The notes under the pieces were generated by a model. That model saw nothing but the letters and a program-made list of their open reading frames with translations, did no database searches and was not told the DNA's origin. A DNA stretch of 64,000 bases, from positions 471,501-535,500 of the forward strand of contig CAJNDS010002623.1 in NCBI GenBank assembly GCA_905221605.1. The letters are read 5' to 3'. The stretch is from Symbiodinium natans. Taxonomy: Eukaryota > Sar > Dinophyceae > Suessiales > Symbiodiniaceae. Numbering within the stretch: position 1 is the first letter of the stretch; each line of letters begins with the position of its first letter. This document shows, in pieces, positions 62,190 to 64,000 of the stretch. A program made the translations under genes and the position numbers.

Positions 62190-63010
62190 CTCGAGCGGTT
62201 TTGGGGTTCAGGGGAGTGACGCAGGGATTTAGGGATTTCAAGGGTTTAGGGTTCAGGGTTTAGGGGGTCAGGGTTTAGGGTGGCATCCTGAAGGAATCCT
62301 TGACCTTAAGCTACTGGCTCTGTCTGGGTCGACGTTGTAGAATCCTTACTTTAGGGTTTAGGGCTTAGGTTTAAGGGTTTGAGGTTTTAGGGTTTAGGGT
62401 TCAGGTTTAAGGGTTTGAGGGTTTAGGGTTTCGAGCACCTTAAGTGGCTCATGATGCACATCAATCCCCACAGCCGGTTTGCCTAAAGGGTGCCTTGATG
62501 GTAGCTCTTCCAAGTCCTGAACTACGCAAGCCTTCTTCTTCTTAAGGTTTAGGGTTTAGGGTTTAGGGTGACATGGTCCCTTAGTATGGGTCCTTAATAC
62601 GCAAAACCCCTTACATGACCCTTGTCTTACCTGTGCAGCCCAGACTTCCGAAAGCTACAGTCGCCGCACCCTAAGCCCTTCGCGCTGGGCCCGAAGTACT
62701 ACAGCAAGGCACAGGGGACTTAGTAAGGGGGGTTAGAAGTAAGGTAACTCTACTTCTAGCTGCTTATAAGCCCAATGAAGGTACTTATACCCATACTTAC
62801 TAAGTGCCCCGATCCTCCAAGTACGGCAAGGCACAAGCCCACAATCTTCTTCCCCATGTGTGTGTTCGGCAAATGGACGCGCGGCTGGTGCAAACCTGCG
62901 GGAGACCTGCTAGAAATCGCTCATCAAAGCGGCTGCAGGGCAGGTCCTGGCACTCAAGTAAGCCCCCACTTCGGGACGACTAGAGTCTGTTCCTCACAGT
63001 ACGCCTACGT
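62190..63010. other. Mixed segment, coding signal on both strands
   Basis: Degenerate repeat to 62430 and a family D element. Around 62824-62962 both strands are open: plus reads FGKWTRGWCKPAGDLLEI, minus reads CQDLPCSRFDERFLA with a GT donor. I cannot choose between them. Confidence 0.35.
62711..62823. mobile_element. Short inverted-repeat element, family D
   Basis: AGGGGACTTAGTAAG at the left pairs with CTTACTAAGTGCCCC at the right; ends GATCCTCCAAGTA as in the copy at 14559. Confidence 0.65.
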
Positions 63011-63118
63011 AAACCCTAAACCCTAAACCCTCAAGCCTAATTGTAAACCCTAAACCCTAAACCCTAAACCCTAAGCCCTAAGCCCTAAGCCCTAAGCCCT
63101 AAGCCCTAAGCCCTAATC
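63010..63118 (-). repeat. CCCTAAA array passing into CCCTAAG
   Basis: About eight CCCTAAA units then about six CCCTAAG units; a TTTAGGG array follows at 63241-63300. Confidence 0.9.
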
Positions 63119-63617
63119 CCTCCAACCTTCAACATCCCTAGAGTCGCTACGCACCGTGAGCCCTAAACCCTGAGCCCCACCAAGCTCAAGGCAGGGCAGA
63201 GGTCAGGGTTTAGGGTTCAGAGTTTAGGGTTCCTGGTTTGGGGGTTTAGGGTTTAGGGTTTAGGGTTTAGGGTTTAGGGTTTAGGGTTTAGGGTTTAGAG
63301 TTTGGGCGTTTAGGCTTTAAATATAAGGGCTGGGGACCTTGATCAGGGCTAACCTGGGCGACAACTAACCTTCATGCCGGCGATTCCAACTCAAGTGAAA
63401 CTAGTACTCAACTGTGTGCAAGTAGACTTACCCCAAAACCCTTAACCCTTAACCCTGTCCCCTAGCAGGATGGGCTCAAGCGGCCTCTATGTCCCTGAAG
63501 GGCAGTCTTGGGTATGGCGAAACATGTTCCCTCCAAACAAGAGATGCTTGTTCCCTTGCTTGCATGCATGTCTGTTTGCTGCAAGTGTGAAATTGTTGGT
63601 GAAGGTTGCGAGCCGAA

Positions 63618-63770
63618 TCAGTTTGTCACATGCAATCTCACGTTTTCGGCTTTATAAAGATAACTTTGATTGGAAACAACACGCATGTATTCCAATGTTG
63701 CCATTCTTGCACCATTCAGACGAAATCGGTCTATCATACCCCTTGGGCATACCCCGCAACAGAATTTCAC
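63618..63770 (-). CDS. Possible AT-richer exon ending in TGA
   Basis: 153 nt after aatctaag|G. Encodes MATLEYMRVVSNQSYLYKAE and ends NVRLHVTN. Base composition is much more AT-rich than the other exons and the plus strand is open too (101 codons from 63470), so it may come from another source. Function unknown. Confidence 0.35.
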   Translation of the reverse strand: MKFCCGVCPRGMIDRFRLNGARMATLEYMRVVSNQSYLYKAENVRLHVTN

Positions 63771-64000
63771 CTTAGATTCTCCTTTTCTCGGTAAAGGGTA
63801 TGGGTTTGGGGTATGTTGAGTTATTCTTGGAATCATTTGACCCTAAACCCTAAAACCTAGTCCCTAAACGCTAAGAAACCATGAATGATACACACTTATG
63901 AGCTCCAAGTTTTTTCCACGAGGGGCGCCTAGAGCGAAACCTTGTCTTCCAGCTCCTGGAAAGTTCGAATGGGATCAGCTGCCCTGAGCCACAAAGCAGA

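Noticed and set aside
4550-64000. The window as a chromosome end or subtelomere
   Set aside because: The repeat arrays are short, occur in both orientations, are interrupted every few hundred bases and follow intron borders. There is no terminal array in one orientation.

Overview
The window looks like nuclear DNA of a dinoflagellate. The evidence is a Ty1/copia polyprotein of the kind common in those genomes, a probable relic of the dinoflagellate spliced leader at 4372-4395, very high loads of TTTAGGG-type repeat, splice acceptors that almost always read AG|G, and frequent GC (once GA) splice donors beside GT. No rRNA, tRNA, CRISPR array or bacterial-type gene was recognised.

Layout. Bases 2-4123 (+) hold the 3' part of an intact copia-like retrotransposon. 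The rest of the window is a lattice of telomere-like repeats (TTTAGGG and CCCTAAA), short inverted-repeat elements of about 90-150 bp, homopolymer runs and GC-rich islands of 30-190 bp. The islands are the key: read on the minus strand they are exons. Nineteen of them, from 22815 down to 4566, join in phase with no internal stop into a 357-residue alpha/beta hydrolase of the serine-hydrolase-like (SERHL/Kraken) type, with [20 protein letters not shown] and PGGHHLHLD in the right order. From 57608 down to 54694 another eight islands join in phase into an unidentified multi-pass membrane protein. More than 25 further minus-strand exons lie between 26.8 and 63.8 kb and belong to at least two or three more genes whose full models I could not close. 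Probable terminal exons end at 33489, 37863 and 60422. All these exons share one direction, opposite to the retrotransposon.

Main result. In most introns the telomere-like repeat sits at the intron ends in a fixed polarity. The sense strand commonly starts G(T)TTAGGG just after the exon and carries CCCTAAA copies just before the acceptor. Each such intron therefore has complementary ends, and each exon is flanked CCCTAAA-exon-TTTAGGG. The repeats supply donor sequence, branch-point-like CTAAAC and stop codons in all frames. The short inverted-repeat elements, a 3.7-kb tandem array of a 440-bp unit (38173-41881) and long poly-C tracts before acceptors all lie inside introns.

Limits. All exon joins were made by eye from splice signals, phase and family resemblance. 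GC-rich islands are often open on both strands, so isolated exons are less certain than the two joined sets. Repeat borders are approximate to a few bases.
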